Shown one piece after another: positions 7,945 to 16,813 of a stretch of DNA of 64,000 bases. The position numbers and the translations under genes are program-made. Source of the DNA: Nitrosomonas aestuarii (GTDB taxonomy: Bacteria > Pseudomonadota > Gammaproteobacteria > Burkholderiales > Nitrosomonadaceae); the NCBI RefSeq assembly GCF_003046585.1, contig NZ_QAAE01000012.1:39632-103631 (forward strand). The letters are read 5' to 3'. The stretch's first letter is position 1. Every line of letters begins with the position of its first letter. The notes beneath the pieces are model-generated. The model did no database searches, was not told the DNA's origin, and saw nothing but the letters and a program-made list of their open reading frames with translations.

Positions 7945-9336
7945 ATGAATGATGATCTGATACAATCTGTGCCACATGAAATTTTCAAAGCCTACGATAT
8001 TCGTGGCATCGTCGATAAGACTTTGACAATCGCGCATGTTGAAAAAATCGGGCACGCCATCGGTTCTGAAGCGCGCACACGACAATTGACATCCATTGCC
8101 GTGGGGCGTGATGGCCGACTTTCTGGAGTGTCACTTTCAGAAGCGCTTACGAAAGGTATACTGAAGAGCGGTATCAATGTTGTCGATGTCGGTATGGTGG
8201 CTACACCCATGCTTTATTTTGCAGCGCATGAGTTGTGTGGTTATTCCGGCGTGATGGTGACCGGTAGTCATAATCCACCGGAATACAACGGTTTTAAAAT
8301 TGTGCTGGGTGGCGAGACATTGGCGGCGGAGACCATACAGGCGCTGCGGCTGCGCATTGAAAATAACGATTTGAAGCAGGGTGACGGTCATTATTCCAGA
8401 CATGACATCCAGGAAACTTATCTTAAGCGTATCGTTGATGATGTCAAACTTGATCGCCCAATGAACATTGTGGTTGATTGCGGAAACGGGGTCGCCGGCG
8501 CATTTGCTCCCACACTTTATCGCATGCTGGGTTGTGAAGTAATTGAATTGTTTTGTGATGTTGACGGTACATTCCCCAATCACCACCCCGATCCATCGGT
8601 ACCGGATAATCTGCGTGATGTAATCCATGCACTGGCTACGACAGATGCTGAAATCGGGCTTGCTTTTGACGGCGACGGTGACAGACTTGGTATTGTTACC
8701 AAAGCGGGAAATATTATTTATCCGGATCGTCAGTTGATGTTATTTGCAGCCGATGTGTTGTCAAGAAACCCTGGTGGTCAGATTATTTTTGATGTGAAAT
8801 GCACGCGTAATCTGGCACCTTGGATCAAGCAGCATAACGGTGTGCCCATCATGTGGAAAACCGGACATTCTTTTATTAAAGCAAAATTAAGAGAAACAAA
8901 TGCATTACTGGCGGGTGAGATGAGTGGGCACTTCTTTATCAAAGAGCGGTGGTATGGTTTTGATGATGGCTTGTACGCGGGCGCGCGTCTGCTCGAGTTG
9001 CTCAGCCATGCCGAAAATATTGACGCAATACTGCACGATCTTCCAGATTCGATCAATACGCCTGAATTGCAAATCAAGGTCGAAGAAGGCGAAAACCATG
9101 TATTAATTGCCGCGCTACAGCAAAATGCCAGTTTTGATGATGCGCAGCAGATCATTACCATTGATGGACTACGGGTTGAATATGAGGACGGATTTGGTCT
9201 GGCACGGGCATCAAATACTACGCCCGTCGTCGTGCTGCGCTTTGAAGCAGAAAATGAACTCGCGCTCAAGCGAATCCAGCAGGATTTTCGTGACAATATT
9301 CAACGAATAAAACCGGACATGGTTTTACCCTTTTAG
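7945..9336 (+). CDS. phosphomannomutase/phosphoglucomutase (AlgC-type)
   Basis: 463 residues, alpha-D-phosphohexomutase family with four domains. The phosphoserine loop 'VTGSHNPPEYNG' (about residues 107-118), the magnesium loop 'FDGDGDRLG' (about 241-249), the sugar-binding 'GEMSGHFF' loop, and a C-terminal phosphate-binding 'RASNTTPVVVLRFE' are all present. It interconverts hexose 6- and 1-phosphates for GDP-mannose, UDP-glucose and LPS or exopolysaccharide precursors. Dual mannose/glucose specificity is inferred from resemblance to AlgC/ManB and cannot be fixed from sequence alone. Confidence 0.93.
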   Translation: MNDDLIQSVPHEIFKAYDIRGIVDKTLTIAHVEKIGHAIGSEARTRQLTSIAVGRDGRLSGVSLSEALTKGILKSGINVVDVGMVATPMLYFAAHELCGYSGVMVTGSHNPPEYNGFKIVLGGETLAAETIQALRLRIENNDLKQGDGHYSRHDIQETYLKRIVDDVKLDRPMNIVVDCGNGVAGAFAPTLYRMLGCEVIELFCDVDGTFPNHHPDPSVPDNLRDVIHALATTDAEIGLAFDGDGDRLGIVTKAGNIIYPDRQLMLFAADVLSRNPGGQIIFDVKCTRNLAPWIKQHNGVPIMWKTGHSFIKAKLRETNALLAGEMSGHFFIKERWYGFDDGLYAGARLLELLSHAENIDAILHDLPDSINTPELQIKVEEGENHVLIAALQQNASFDDAQQIITIDGLRVEYEDGFGLARASNTTPVVVLRFEAENELALKRIQQDFRDNIQRIKPDMVLPF

Positions 9337-9360
9337 CAGATTGTGATTGTTTGAGTATTG

Positions 9361-10980
9361 ATGAAAATTGCCATTGCACAGAGCAATTTTACCGTCGGTG
9401 ATATTGACGGTAATGTTGCAAAAATAATCAATGCGACTGAGCAGGCAATAAAAGCCGGCGCTGAATTGATTGTTACACCTGAATTGGCCTTGTCGGGCTA
9501 TCCACCGGCCGATCTGTTGCTGCGCGAGACATTCTATGTGGCCTGTGCCGAAGCCTTAAGTGACCTGGTGCAGAAAATATCCGGAATTACATTGGTTATC
9601 GGACACCCGGATTTTCAGGATGGCAAATTATATAATTCAGCTTCGGTCATTCAAGATGGACAGATAATTGCAAATTATCATAAGCATATTCTGAATAGAG
9701 CACCTTTCTTTAATGAGTATTATTACTTTGATAAAGGCACCACATCCTGTCGGTTTGAAGTAGCCGGCGTAAAATTCGGTATTCTGATTTGTGCGGATTT
9801 TTGGCAATCGCGCACAGTGGCTGATGATGTGACATTGATTGACGCTGAGATTGATCATTTGCTGGTACTGAGCGCTTCTGCTTATCATATAGACAAACAG
9901 GTTTCCCGTTACCAGTTAACCCAGCAGTTTATCCAGAAAACAGGCGTCAGTGTGATTCATGCCAATCTGGTGGGTGGGCAGGATGAATTGGTTTTTGATG
10001 GTGCATCTTTTGTCATGGATAGTGAAGGGATATTGACGCATCAGTTTACAGAATTCAGAGAAGAGCTGGGTGTGGTGGAAACTGAAGATAAAGCGCCAGT
10101 AAACGGTTATATTGAACCGCATTTGTCGAGAGAAGCCAGCATTTATCAGGCATTATGCATGGGTGTCAGGGACTATATTGAAAAGAACAATTTTCCGGGG
10201 GTGCTTATTGGTTTGTCGGGCGGTATCGATTCAGCGTTGACATTAGCCATTGCGGTGGATGCGTTGGGTGCTGATAAAGTACAAACGGTCATGATGCCCA
10301 CACAATATACATCCGGCATTAGTCTGGAAGATGCCGGCAATATGGCTGAAAAACTTGGTGTTAAGCATAATCAAAGCCTGATTAAGCCATTACTGGACCA
10401 TTTTTTATTGACGCTCGAAAATGACTTCCAGATTCTACCTGAAAGTACCTATATCAGCACCGTACCTGAAAATCTGCAGGCCCGTATACGGGGTGTTTTG
10501 CTAATGGCGCTATCCAATCATACAGGATCAATTGTGCTGACGACGGGAAATAAATCGGAATTAGCCGTCGGTTACTGCACGTTATACGGTGATATGGTGG
10601 GTGGTATTGCAGTCTTGAAAGATATCAGCAAGACCATGGTTTATCAGCTTTGTGAATATCGTAATCAAATTACAGAAATAATCCCGAAACGAATTATTGA
10701 ACGTGATCCCTCAGCTGAGTTACGTTATAACCAGACAGATCAGGACAGTTTGCCGCCTTATGAAGTACTTGATGCGGTCATGGAGGCTTATGTTGAAAAT
10801 AATCTCTCGCCTGCGGAAATTATCGAAAAAGGCTTCAACGAAACCGATGTTCAGCGCATTATCCAGCTTATCAAACTGAATGAGTATAAGCGTCGTCAGG
10901 CGCCGCCCGGTATCCGCATTACGCAATGTGATTTTGGTACGACCTGGCGGCATCCAATTACGAATGGATTTGAGCAATGA
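9361..10980 (+). CDS. nadE: glutamine-dependent NAD+ synthetase
   Basis: 539 residues from ATG 9361. The N-terminal half is a nitrilase-fold glutaminase with Glu in 'TPELALSGYPP', Lys in 'YHKHILN', and the nucleophile Cys in 'GILICADFW' (about residue 144). The C-terminal half is the NAD synthetase with the PP-loop 'GLSGGIDSALTLA' (about 284-296), 'TTGNKSELAVGY' and the closing 'KRRQAPPGIRIT'. It amidates nicotinic acid adenine dinucleotide with glutamine-derived ammonia in the cytoplasm. It lies 24 bp after the phosphomannomutase gene. Confidence 0.96.
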   Translation: MKIAIAQSNFTVGDIDGNVAKIINATEQAIKAGAELIVTPELALSGYPPADLLLRETFYVACAEALSDLVQKISGITLVIGHPDFQDGKLYNSASVIQDGQIIANYHKHILNRAPFFNEYYYFDKGTTSCRFEVAGVKFGILICADFWQSRTVADDVTLIDAEIDHLLVLSASAYHIDKQVSRYQLTQQFIQKTGVSVIHANLVGGQDELVFDGASFVMDSEGILTHQFTEFREELGVVETEDKAPVNGYIEPHLSREASIYQALCMGVRDYIEKNNFPGVLIGLSGGIDSALTLAIAVDALGADKVQTVMMPTQYTSGISLEDAGNMAEKLGVKHNQSLIKPLLDHFLLTLENDFQILPESTYISTVPENLQARIRGVLLMALSNHTGSIVLTTGNKSELAVGYCTLYGDMVGGIAVLKDISKTMVYQLCEYRNQITEIIPKRIIERDPSAELRYNQTDQDSLPPYEVLDAVMEAYVENNLSPAEIIEKGFNETDVQRIIQLIKLNEYKRRQAPPGIRITQCDFGTTWRHPITNGFEQ

Positions 10981-11065
10981 TCTTGGCTTTGGCTTGTGGC
11001 GAAGTGTGTTATGTTGCTGGTAAGGTCAGCTATATGAGATCAGGCGCCCTCTATGTGTGATCAAA

Positions 11066-12157
11066 CTATAATTCATTTTTCTTTGCGGATACAATTTCTT
11101 GAAATTTGCTAGAATTCACTAAAGCGGTCACAACACGTTCAGCCTGTTTCTGGCTGCCCTTATCGGTAAAATGTACTGAGTCGTTAAAATGAATCGGATC
11201 ACCCGGAATATCGTGTTCGCGTTCAATGAGCAGTGCGCCGGTTTTTTCTGCAACTTCACGGATAATCTGATTATATTGCTTAAAACCAGCCAACAGATCA
11301 TCCGCAGACAGATAAGGCATGTAATAGCGTGCAGATATCATGGCGTCTTCTTGTTGCTCTATTGTCATCCCATCTCGAAGGTGGATAGAAAAAGTCATCA
11401 ATGCCACCAAATTAGCACCATTCTTATATGCAACATACACTAGTTTTTCTAAATTTTGACGGAATTCATCGCCAATCGATTGTGGGTCCACCTTTAATAG
11501 TTCAGTTTCAGAAGGTGCCTGTAACATCAATAGGGTTACATTTTTTTGAACAAGATGCCAGAGTAGAGAGTAACGCCCAAGCCAGCTTTCCTCTGCAGCC
11601 AAATTAGTACGCTCAATACCTGCGGCTTCTGCCAAGGCCCGTGTTTCACTCGATAAATCATTGGTGGCATGATAGATTATTACTATATCAGGCTGTAGCG
11701 GTACTACCCGCTTTTCCAGATTAATCAGCGATGTGTCCGTTGTATAACCCGGCACCCCAGCATTGATATAGTCTACAGATAACCCAGGTATACTGGATTT
11801 AAGTCTGTGACTGGTTATATCTGACCAGACCATATCATTATTACTAACTTCAGCACAATATGTTGTCGAAGCGCCAATAAAACCGATCCGTAACCGATTA
11901 TCGGGTTTGGGCATTTCAATTTCAGGACCACGAAAACCCATGCTGTTGATACTGATGGATGCTGTTTTCATACTCGGTAACGGTGTATATAACCCACTGT
12001 GCTTGTCGAAATGGAGATCCGTTACGCCGTGAAAAGTACCGTACTTGATATACTGACGGACCCTGACTATTCCTTCAGCAGCTAAAATCAGTGTGAGTAT
12101 GACAACTAACACTAAAATAAAGCTGAGTACTGTCTTGCTTCTATTGTTCAGTATCAT
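11066..12157 (-). CDS. membrane-anchored SGNH/GDSL hydrolase
   Basis: 363 residues. One N-terminal helix (about 8-27) anchors it with the catalytic domain outside the cytoplasm. SGNH blocks are visible: 'GFIGASTTY' (nucleophile Ser), 'NAGVPGYTTDT' (Gly block), 'YHATNDL' (Asn block) and 'DSVHFTDKG' (catalytic Asp and His). Such enzymes are esterases, lipases or carbohydrate O-acyl transferases/esterases. It is the last gene of the carbamoyltransferase module, 11 bp after the DUF5989 gene, which suggests action on the same product. The substrate is unknown. Confidence 0.85.
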   Translation of the reverse strand: MILNNRSKTVLSFILVLVVILTLILAAEGIVRVRQYIKYGTFHGVTDLHFDKHSGLYTPLPSMKTASISINSMGFRGPEIEMPKPDNRLRIGFIGASTTYCAEVSNNDMVWSDITSHRLKSSIPGLSVDYINAGVPGYTTDTSLINLEKRVVPLQPDIVIIYHATNDLSSETRALAEAAGIERTNLAAEESWLGRYSLLWHLVQKNVTLLMLQAPSETELLKVDPQSIGDEFRQNLEKLVYVAYKNGANLVALMTFSIHLRDGMTIEQQEDAMISARYYMPYLSADDLLAGFKQYNQIIREVAEKTGALLIEREHDIPGDPIHFNDSVHFTDKGSQKQAERVVTALVNSSKFQEIVSAKKNEL

Positions 12158-12168
12158 CGTCTAGCTGA

Positions 12169-12321
12169 TTAGAAAAGGGTATAAATAAACGGAGCAACTG
12201 CTGAACCCTGGGCAAGAACCAATAACCCACCAAGCAGTACAAGAATTACAAAAATTGGTAGCAGCCAGAATTTTTTCCGCTCCTTCATGAATGCCCACAG
12301 GTCTTTAATTAGATCTAACAT
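12169..12321 (-). CDS. DUF5989 (SxtK-like) small membrane protein
   Basis: A 50-residue gene. The protein begins with a charged amphipathic segment 'LIKDLWAFMKERKKFWL', followed by one hydrophobic helix rich in Val and Leu, and ends 'QGSAVAPFIYTLF'. This is the DUF5989 pattern, the same family as SxtK of saxitoxin clusters. Its ATG shares one base with the stop of the SxtJ gene (TGATG). The invariable neighbourhood with a NodU-type carbamoyltransferase suggests a membrane partner of that enzyme, but the role is unknown. Confidence 0.85.
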   Translation of the reverse strand: MLDLIKDLWAFMKERKKFWLLPIFVILVLLGGLLVLAQGSAVAPFIYTLF

Positions 12322-12725
12322 CAGAAAAGTTTCTCCATATTTTCATGTTTGGGTGATTTTGATGGAACGCGGTATGTCCCAACTGTTTGATCCAGCTTGC
12401 GCCGCATCGGATCATTAAAGATGCGCATAATCAGGCCAACTGGCAGGAATAGTAGAAAGAAAATCAAACCGAGAATGATGCGTGTATTTATCCAGCCGAG
12501 CATCTCCGCAAATCGCATCCAGATTTTGTATACTGGACGAAGTGAAGCTGGCGCGATCAGGGCCATAGTAGTGAGAATGGCGGCTGCAATCAACGGCCAT
12601 GTTGGCCAGGCAAAACCCCAGATCCACGGAATAAGCAATCCAAAAAAAAGTACCAACATACCAGCAGTAACAAATCCGAATTTGCGTAATTCTGCAGGGG
12701 TTATTTGATGATTTATTAATGACAT
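12321..12725 (-). CDS. SxtJ family membrane protein
   Basis: 134 residues starting 'MSLINHQITPAELRKFGF', with about three predicted membrane helices ('LVLFFGLLIPWIWGFA', 'PLIAAAILTTMALIAP', 'LGLIFFLLFLPVGLIM') and a basic C-terminal tail. This matches the SxtJ family, named after a saxitoxin-cluster protein of unknown function. ATG 12725 is preceded by GAGGGAAG; a longer frame to 12785 would overlap the carbamoyltransferase gene and is not used. It lies 16 bp after that gene. Confidence 0.88.
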   Translation of the reverse strand: MSLINHQITPAELRKFGFVTAGMLVLFFGLLIPWIWGFAWPTWPLIAAAILTTMALIAPASLRPVYKIWMRFAEMLGWINTRIILGLIFFLLFLPVGLIMRIFNDPMRRKLDQTVGTYRVPSKSPKHENMEKLF

Positions 12726-12741
12726 TGTGCTTCCCTCATTT

Positions 12742-14592
12742 TTAATCCAACTCAAATTCGTCCATCCAGGATTTATCTTTTTCAATTTTTGGTTGATCTG
12801 ATTTCGCCATTAAAAAATTTTCGATTACAAGGTAATCCATTTCTGTGCGCATAAAGCAACGATAGGCGTCTTCGGGTGTGCATACAATGGGTTCGCCTCG
12901 TACATTAAAAGAAGTATTGACCAAAACACTGCAGCCTGACTGTGCTTTGAATGCTGAAACCAGTTGATAGTAGCGTGGGTTTGTTTCAGGATGAATAGTT
13001 TGAATTCTGGCCGAGTAATCAACATGTGTAATCGCTGGAAGTTCTGAACGCGGGATATTGAGTTTTTCGATGCCAAACAACTTTTCTTGTTCTTTAGTCA
13101 TCGGTGTTCTGATTTCTTCTGTAACAGGTGCCACTAGCAACATGTATGGACTCGGCCGATCATGCTTAAAATACTTGTTAACATCTTCGATCAATACAGA
13201 AGGTGCAAATGGCCTGAAAGATTCGCGGTATTTTATTTTAAGATTCATTTGTGATTGCATTTTGGTCGAACGTGGATTACCTATAATTGAACGGCCACCC
13301 AGTGCGCGTGGACCAAACTCCATTCGTCCTTGAAACCAGCCTACTACATTATCATTATCAAGTATTTCTGCTAATTGAGGCATCAGCGCTTTATCTTCGA
13401 GTATCTTGTAGACTGCCCCAACTTTGTCGAGACGCGCGTGAATTTCTTCTCGTTCAAAATGCGGGCCAAGGTATGAGCCTTGCATACTATCTGAACTGTT
13501 TAACTTACGCTCGCCGTTATGCAAATCATGCCAGACAGCCAAGGCTGCTCCCAGTGCGCCACCCGCATCACCTGCTGCAGGTTGAATCCAGATATCGTCA
13601 AATATACCGGCGCGTAACAGCTCACCATTTGCCACACAGTTGAGCGCAACACCGCCCGCAAGACAAAGATACTGACAGTCGGTTTCTGCTCTTATAGTTT
13701 TAGCCAGGCGAAGCACAACCATTTCAGTTACTTTTTGAATAGAAGCAGCGATATCCATTTCTCTCTGGGTAATCTCGCTTTCTGATTTACGCGGTGGAGC
13801 ACCAAAAAGATTATCAAACTTTTTGTTGGTCATGGTGAGACCTGTACAATAATTGAAATAATCCATGTTCAGACGGAAAGTGCCATCGTCTTTTAGGTCA
13901 AGCAGATTATCTAGAATAAGATCGACGTATTTTGGTTCGCCATAAGGTGCCAAGCCCATTAGCTTGTACTCACCCGAATTGACCTTGAAGCCGGTGTAAT
14001 AAGTAAATGCTGAGTAAAGCAGGCCCAGGGAGTGTGGAAAATCAATTTCCCATTTGGCTTCCAGGGTTTTTCCGTCACCTACCCAGACTGTTGTCGTTGA
14101 CCATTCACCTACGCCATCCAGGCATAGAACAGCTGCTTTATTGTATGGGCTTGGAAAAAAAGCAGAAGCTGCATGAGACTGGTGATGCTCCGCAAACAAT
14201 AATTTGGGAAGTTCTGTAATTTTAACCTTACCGAGTGCGGCTAATTCCCTTTTTAAAGTACTTTTAAGGTAAAGTTTTTCTTTAAGCCAAATCGGCATGG
14301 CTGCAATGAAAGAGCGAATGCCATTGGGTGCGTAGGAAAGATAAGTTTCAATCAAGCGCTCAAATTTGACTAGAGGCTTATCATAAAACACAACTTCATC
14401 AATGTCGGCCATTGTAATGCCTGCTTCACCAAGACAGTAGCGAATCGCATTTTCAGGAAAGCGTGCATCATGTTTCTTTCTTGAGAATCGCTCTTCCTGG
14501 GCAGCAGCAATAATATTGCCATCAATTACCAAAGCTGCAGCACTGTCGTGGTAGTAAGCTGACAATCCCAGAATTTTTGTTGCGTGGCTCAT
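12742..14592 (-). CDS. NodU/CmcH-family O-carbamoyltransferase (SxtI/TobZ-like)
   Basis: 616 residues, the usual length. The N-terminal Kae1-like domain shows 'LGLSAYYHDSAAAL', 'AAQEERFSRKKHD', 'FAEHHQSHAASAFFPSP' (metal-binding His) and 'CLDGVGEWSTT'. The middle carries 'LAGGVALNC' and 'QPAAGDAGGALGAAL'. The C-terminal YrdC-related domain has 'GRMEFGPRALGGRSI' and 'VNTSFNVRGEPIV'. These enzymes transfer carbamoyl from carbamoyl phosphate, via carbamoyl-adenylate, to a hydroxyl group of a sugar, antibiotic or toxin. It is the first gene of a four-gene minus-strand unit with SxtJ, DUF5989 and an SGNH hydrolase. The acceptor is unknown. Confidence 0.93.
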   Translation of the reverse strand: MSHATKILGLSAYYHDSAAALVIDGNIIAAAQEERFSRKKHDARFPENAIRYCLGEAGITMADIDEVVFYDKPLVKFERLIETYLSYAPNGIRSFIAAMPIWLKEKLYLKSTLKRELAALGKVKITELPKLLFAEHHQSHAASAFFPSPYNKAAVLCLDGVGEWSTTTVWVGDGKTLEAKWEIDFPHSLGLLYSAFTYYTGFKVNSGEYKLMGLAPYGEPKYVDLILDNLLDLKDDGTFRLNMDYFNYCTGLTMTNKKFDNLFGAPPRKSESEITQREMDIAASIQKVTEMVVLRLAKTIRAETDCQYLCLAGGVALNCVANGELLRAGIFDDIWIQPAAGDAGGALGAALAVWHDLHNGERKLNSSDSMQGSYLGPHFEREEIHARLDKVGAVYKILEDKALMPQLAEILDNDNVVGWFQGRMEFGPRALGGRSIIGNPRSTKMQSQMNLKIKYRESFRPFAPSVLIEDVNKYFKHDRPSPYMLLVAPVTEEIRTPMTKEQEKLFGIEKLNIPRSELPAITHVDYSARIQTIHPETNPRYYQLVSAFKAQSGCSVLVNTSFNVRGEPIVCTPEDAYRCFMRTEMDYLVIENFLMAKSDQPKIEKDKSWMDEFELD

Positions 14593-15028
14593 AACTAAAC
14601 TCTAATTAAAATTAAGATGTAAAAAGGCCTATAAATAAGTATGAAAGCAATATTCATGCCGTTTGCATTATGTCATTACTATTAGGAAGTTAGGCGACAT
14701 TTATTTTTGTTTTCCAGTAAGTGTAATATATTCCGACACAAAATGTTTTTTATCTTGGAGATTTTGGGAGTGGCTTGCCTGAGGACTCTGAGCGTATGTA
14801 TGAATGGGTGAGGTTAGGTTATGTTTGTAAGAAGCTAATAGAAATTCGCCAATGAGGAATTATAAGTGGGCAGTACTGTCTGTCACTCAATCAATTTGAC
14901 AAAAAACTGGGACAGTATGTGAAGTCTGATAAAGCTATCAGTAAAATTTCACGTGCCTAGAGAAGAAGCGTAAAGATGGTTGTTAAAATGAGATTTGAAC
15001 TATTGCACACGCGGAGTATATCCAGGTT
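14593..15028. other. intergenic region, no gene seen
   Basis: 436 bp between the start of the carbamoyltransferase gene and the end of the YiiX-like gene, both on the minus strand. It is AT-rich near 14600-14760 and must hold the carbamoyltransferase promoter. No open frame with protein-like features, RNA gene or clear terminator hairpin was found. Confidence 0.5.
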
Positions 15029-15805
15029 CTATGAATCATCATGTGTTTCCTTCCATGAGATAGCGCGGTAATCAAAGCCATTCTGGATTGTCGGCTTGAC
15101 AATGTCAAAAAAAGGCGAAATGTCAAAATCGCGTGGTGTAATCAGGCTGTGGTGGCGGATATGATAAATTTCCGCATAGCATTCAGCAGATTCTGGATCA
15201 TTCAGCCACTCACGTTTTATTTCTGGTAATACTGGATACGATACCGACTGAAATGCCTGTGCAATCAGTGTGGAACAAATTGCGCGGGTGGGGTCTCCGC
15301 TACCTAGTGTCAGCAGGCGTCGGCGCAATCGGGTCGGTACGGGTGCTACTGGAAAAAGGTAGCGCGCCAGATCAAAAACATTCTTTAAGTCATAATGATG
15401 ACCGATACGGTTGATGACATAGTTCACCACACGTTTCCGGTCCTCTATGTTTAAACCGACTGGACGACAGATACGTGTATTTAGATGTGCGTAATGTGCC
15501 AGCGTCACTGCACGAACGCCCTCTTTCAGATCGGCTTCCACCAATACAAGCGGCATTTGCCAGGATTCCCGCGCCGGGAGCACGTCACCGCCTATATAGA
15601 TTGCTGCATGCGACCAGGTTGATTGGGTTAGATATTTGATGGGGACGCTTAAACGCGTGTTCCCGTCGACGAGTAAAACATCAGCAGGCTGTAAAGTGGC
15701 GTTAAGTAACTCCTGACTAGCCGTGGCAATGTGGGTGGTTTTTTTGAGTGGTGAAGTCAGGTACTGCGCTATCCAGTTTCCTGCAATTCTAGTCAGCCAG
15801 CCCAT
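15029..15805 (-). CDS. YiiX/YebB-like permuted NlpC/P60 (papain-fold) protein
   Basis: 258 residues. Motifs of the circularly permuted papain-like family are in order: 'QPADVLLVDG', catalytic His in 'STWSHAAIYIGG' (about residue 65), 'LVEAD', and the nucleophile Cys in 'AICSTLIAQAF' (about 175). Members are amidases or thioesterases and some act on lipids; the bacterial substrate is usually unknown. There is no clear signal peptide. It lies 195 bp after the GST-like gene on the same strand, so it may or may not belong to that unit. Confidence 0.8.
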   Translation of the reverse strand: MGWLTRIAGNWIAQYLTSPLKKTTHIATASQELLNATLQPADVLLVDGNTRLSVPIKYLTQSTWSHAAIYIGGDVLPARESWQMPLVLVEADLKEGVRAVTLAHYAHLNTRICRPVGLNIEDRKRVVNYVINRIGHHYDLKNVFDLARYLFPVAPVPTRLRRRLLTLGSGDPTRAICSTLIAQAFQSVSYPVLPEIKREWLNDPESAECYAEIYHIRHHSLITPRDFDISPFFDIVKPTIQNGFDYRAISWKETHDDS

Positions 15806-16000
15806 GAAAACCGGATACCCTGTTTAAAGTAAATGATAAATGCATCAGACAGATTTTCGTTCTTTCATTATGCATGTAGAGTTATTGAATAATAAAGAAA
15901 CGAGCATGTAACTTTTCTGAGTATAAATGAATAGCTTCGTTTGGTGCATTGACAGGAAGTTCAATGCATATGCAACTGCTGCGATCGAAGTTACAGTCAT

Positions 16001-16795
16001 TTATTCAGTATGCCGAATGTTACGGTACCGTTCGTCTGCATAGAGCCGCAAAATAAATTTGCCGGCTGGCGTTTGACGCATGGCGCTGATTGTTTCCTGC
16101 AATTCTTGAGGAAATTCCTCAAAAGATGGGATGGGGCCTTGCTCAAATTGATCACCGCCATAATTTGCAGGCAGTACCAGAGGCGCACCGCTTACGGCAA
16201 AAGCAAGATCAGCTGCGGTGAGCTTTTCACCATAGAGGTATTTTCGACCATCTGCAAGCAGATGATCCACTTCCTGAAAGATTGTCTGGATGGTTTTCAG
16301 TGCTTCATCGGCAGTTGCCTTATCCAGTTTTTGCGATTTCCATATTAACTTTTCGGGAATACGATACCAGTGTTTGACAAAGAACCGTTCAAACCAGGGG
16401 CTGCCGAGGGTAAGCGGTCGAATCATGATGTCTTTGTACGGTAAAAGATTGGTGTAGGCCCACTTGACAACAGCACCGCCCAAGTCTGAATTATAGCGCT
16501 TCCAGCTGATTTCCATGTCGCTGGCAAGTGTATCCGGAATTAATTTAAATTCAGGAAGCGCCTGGGCGTTGAAATGATCGATGACTGCGCGCACGCTGGT
16601 CAGCTTTGTTTCACCAACCCGGCATAATATAAGACTTTTTCCACCGTAAAGCTTGTTGAGCAGAAAATAGAAGGGTGCCGTATGTCTGTTTTCTTTGAAA
16701 TCAATTCCGTAGTGGAAAAGAACCCAGCGATTTAATTCGGCATCGGCGCTGGGTGAGAATGAAAGTACTGTGACAGATTTTTTATCGTTTGGCAT
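16001..16795 (-). CDS. glutathione S-transferase-like protein
   Basis: 264 residues. An N-terminal thioredoxin-fold segment 'VLSFSPSADAELNRWVLFHYGI' is split here from its continuation 'DFKENRHTAPFYFLL', followed by an all-helical C-terminal domain with 'YLYGEKLTAADLAFAV', a typical GST signature. The N-terminal Ser/Pro region could supply the glutathione-activating residue. The gene starts 18 bp after the P450 gene, so co-transcription is likely. In that setting it may detoxify or reduce an oxidised product; this is inference. Confidence 0.78.
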   Translation of the reverse strand: MPNDKKSVTVLSFSPSADAELNRWVLFHYGIDFKENRHTAPFYFLLNKLYGGKSLILCRVGETKLTSVRAVIDHFNAQALPEFKLIPDTLASDMEISWKRYNSDLGGAVVKWAYTNLLPYKDIMIRPLTLGSPWFERFFVKHWYRIPEKLIWKSQKLDKATADEALKTIQTIFQEVDHLLADGRKYLYGEKLTAADLAFAVSGAPLVLPANYGGDQFEQGPIPSFEEFPQELQETISAMRQTPAGKFILRLYADERYRNIRHTE

Positions 16796-16813
16796 CGTTT
16801 GTTTTTTAATAGC

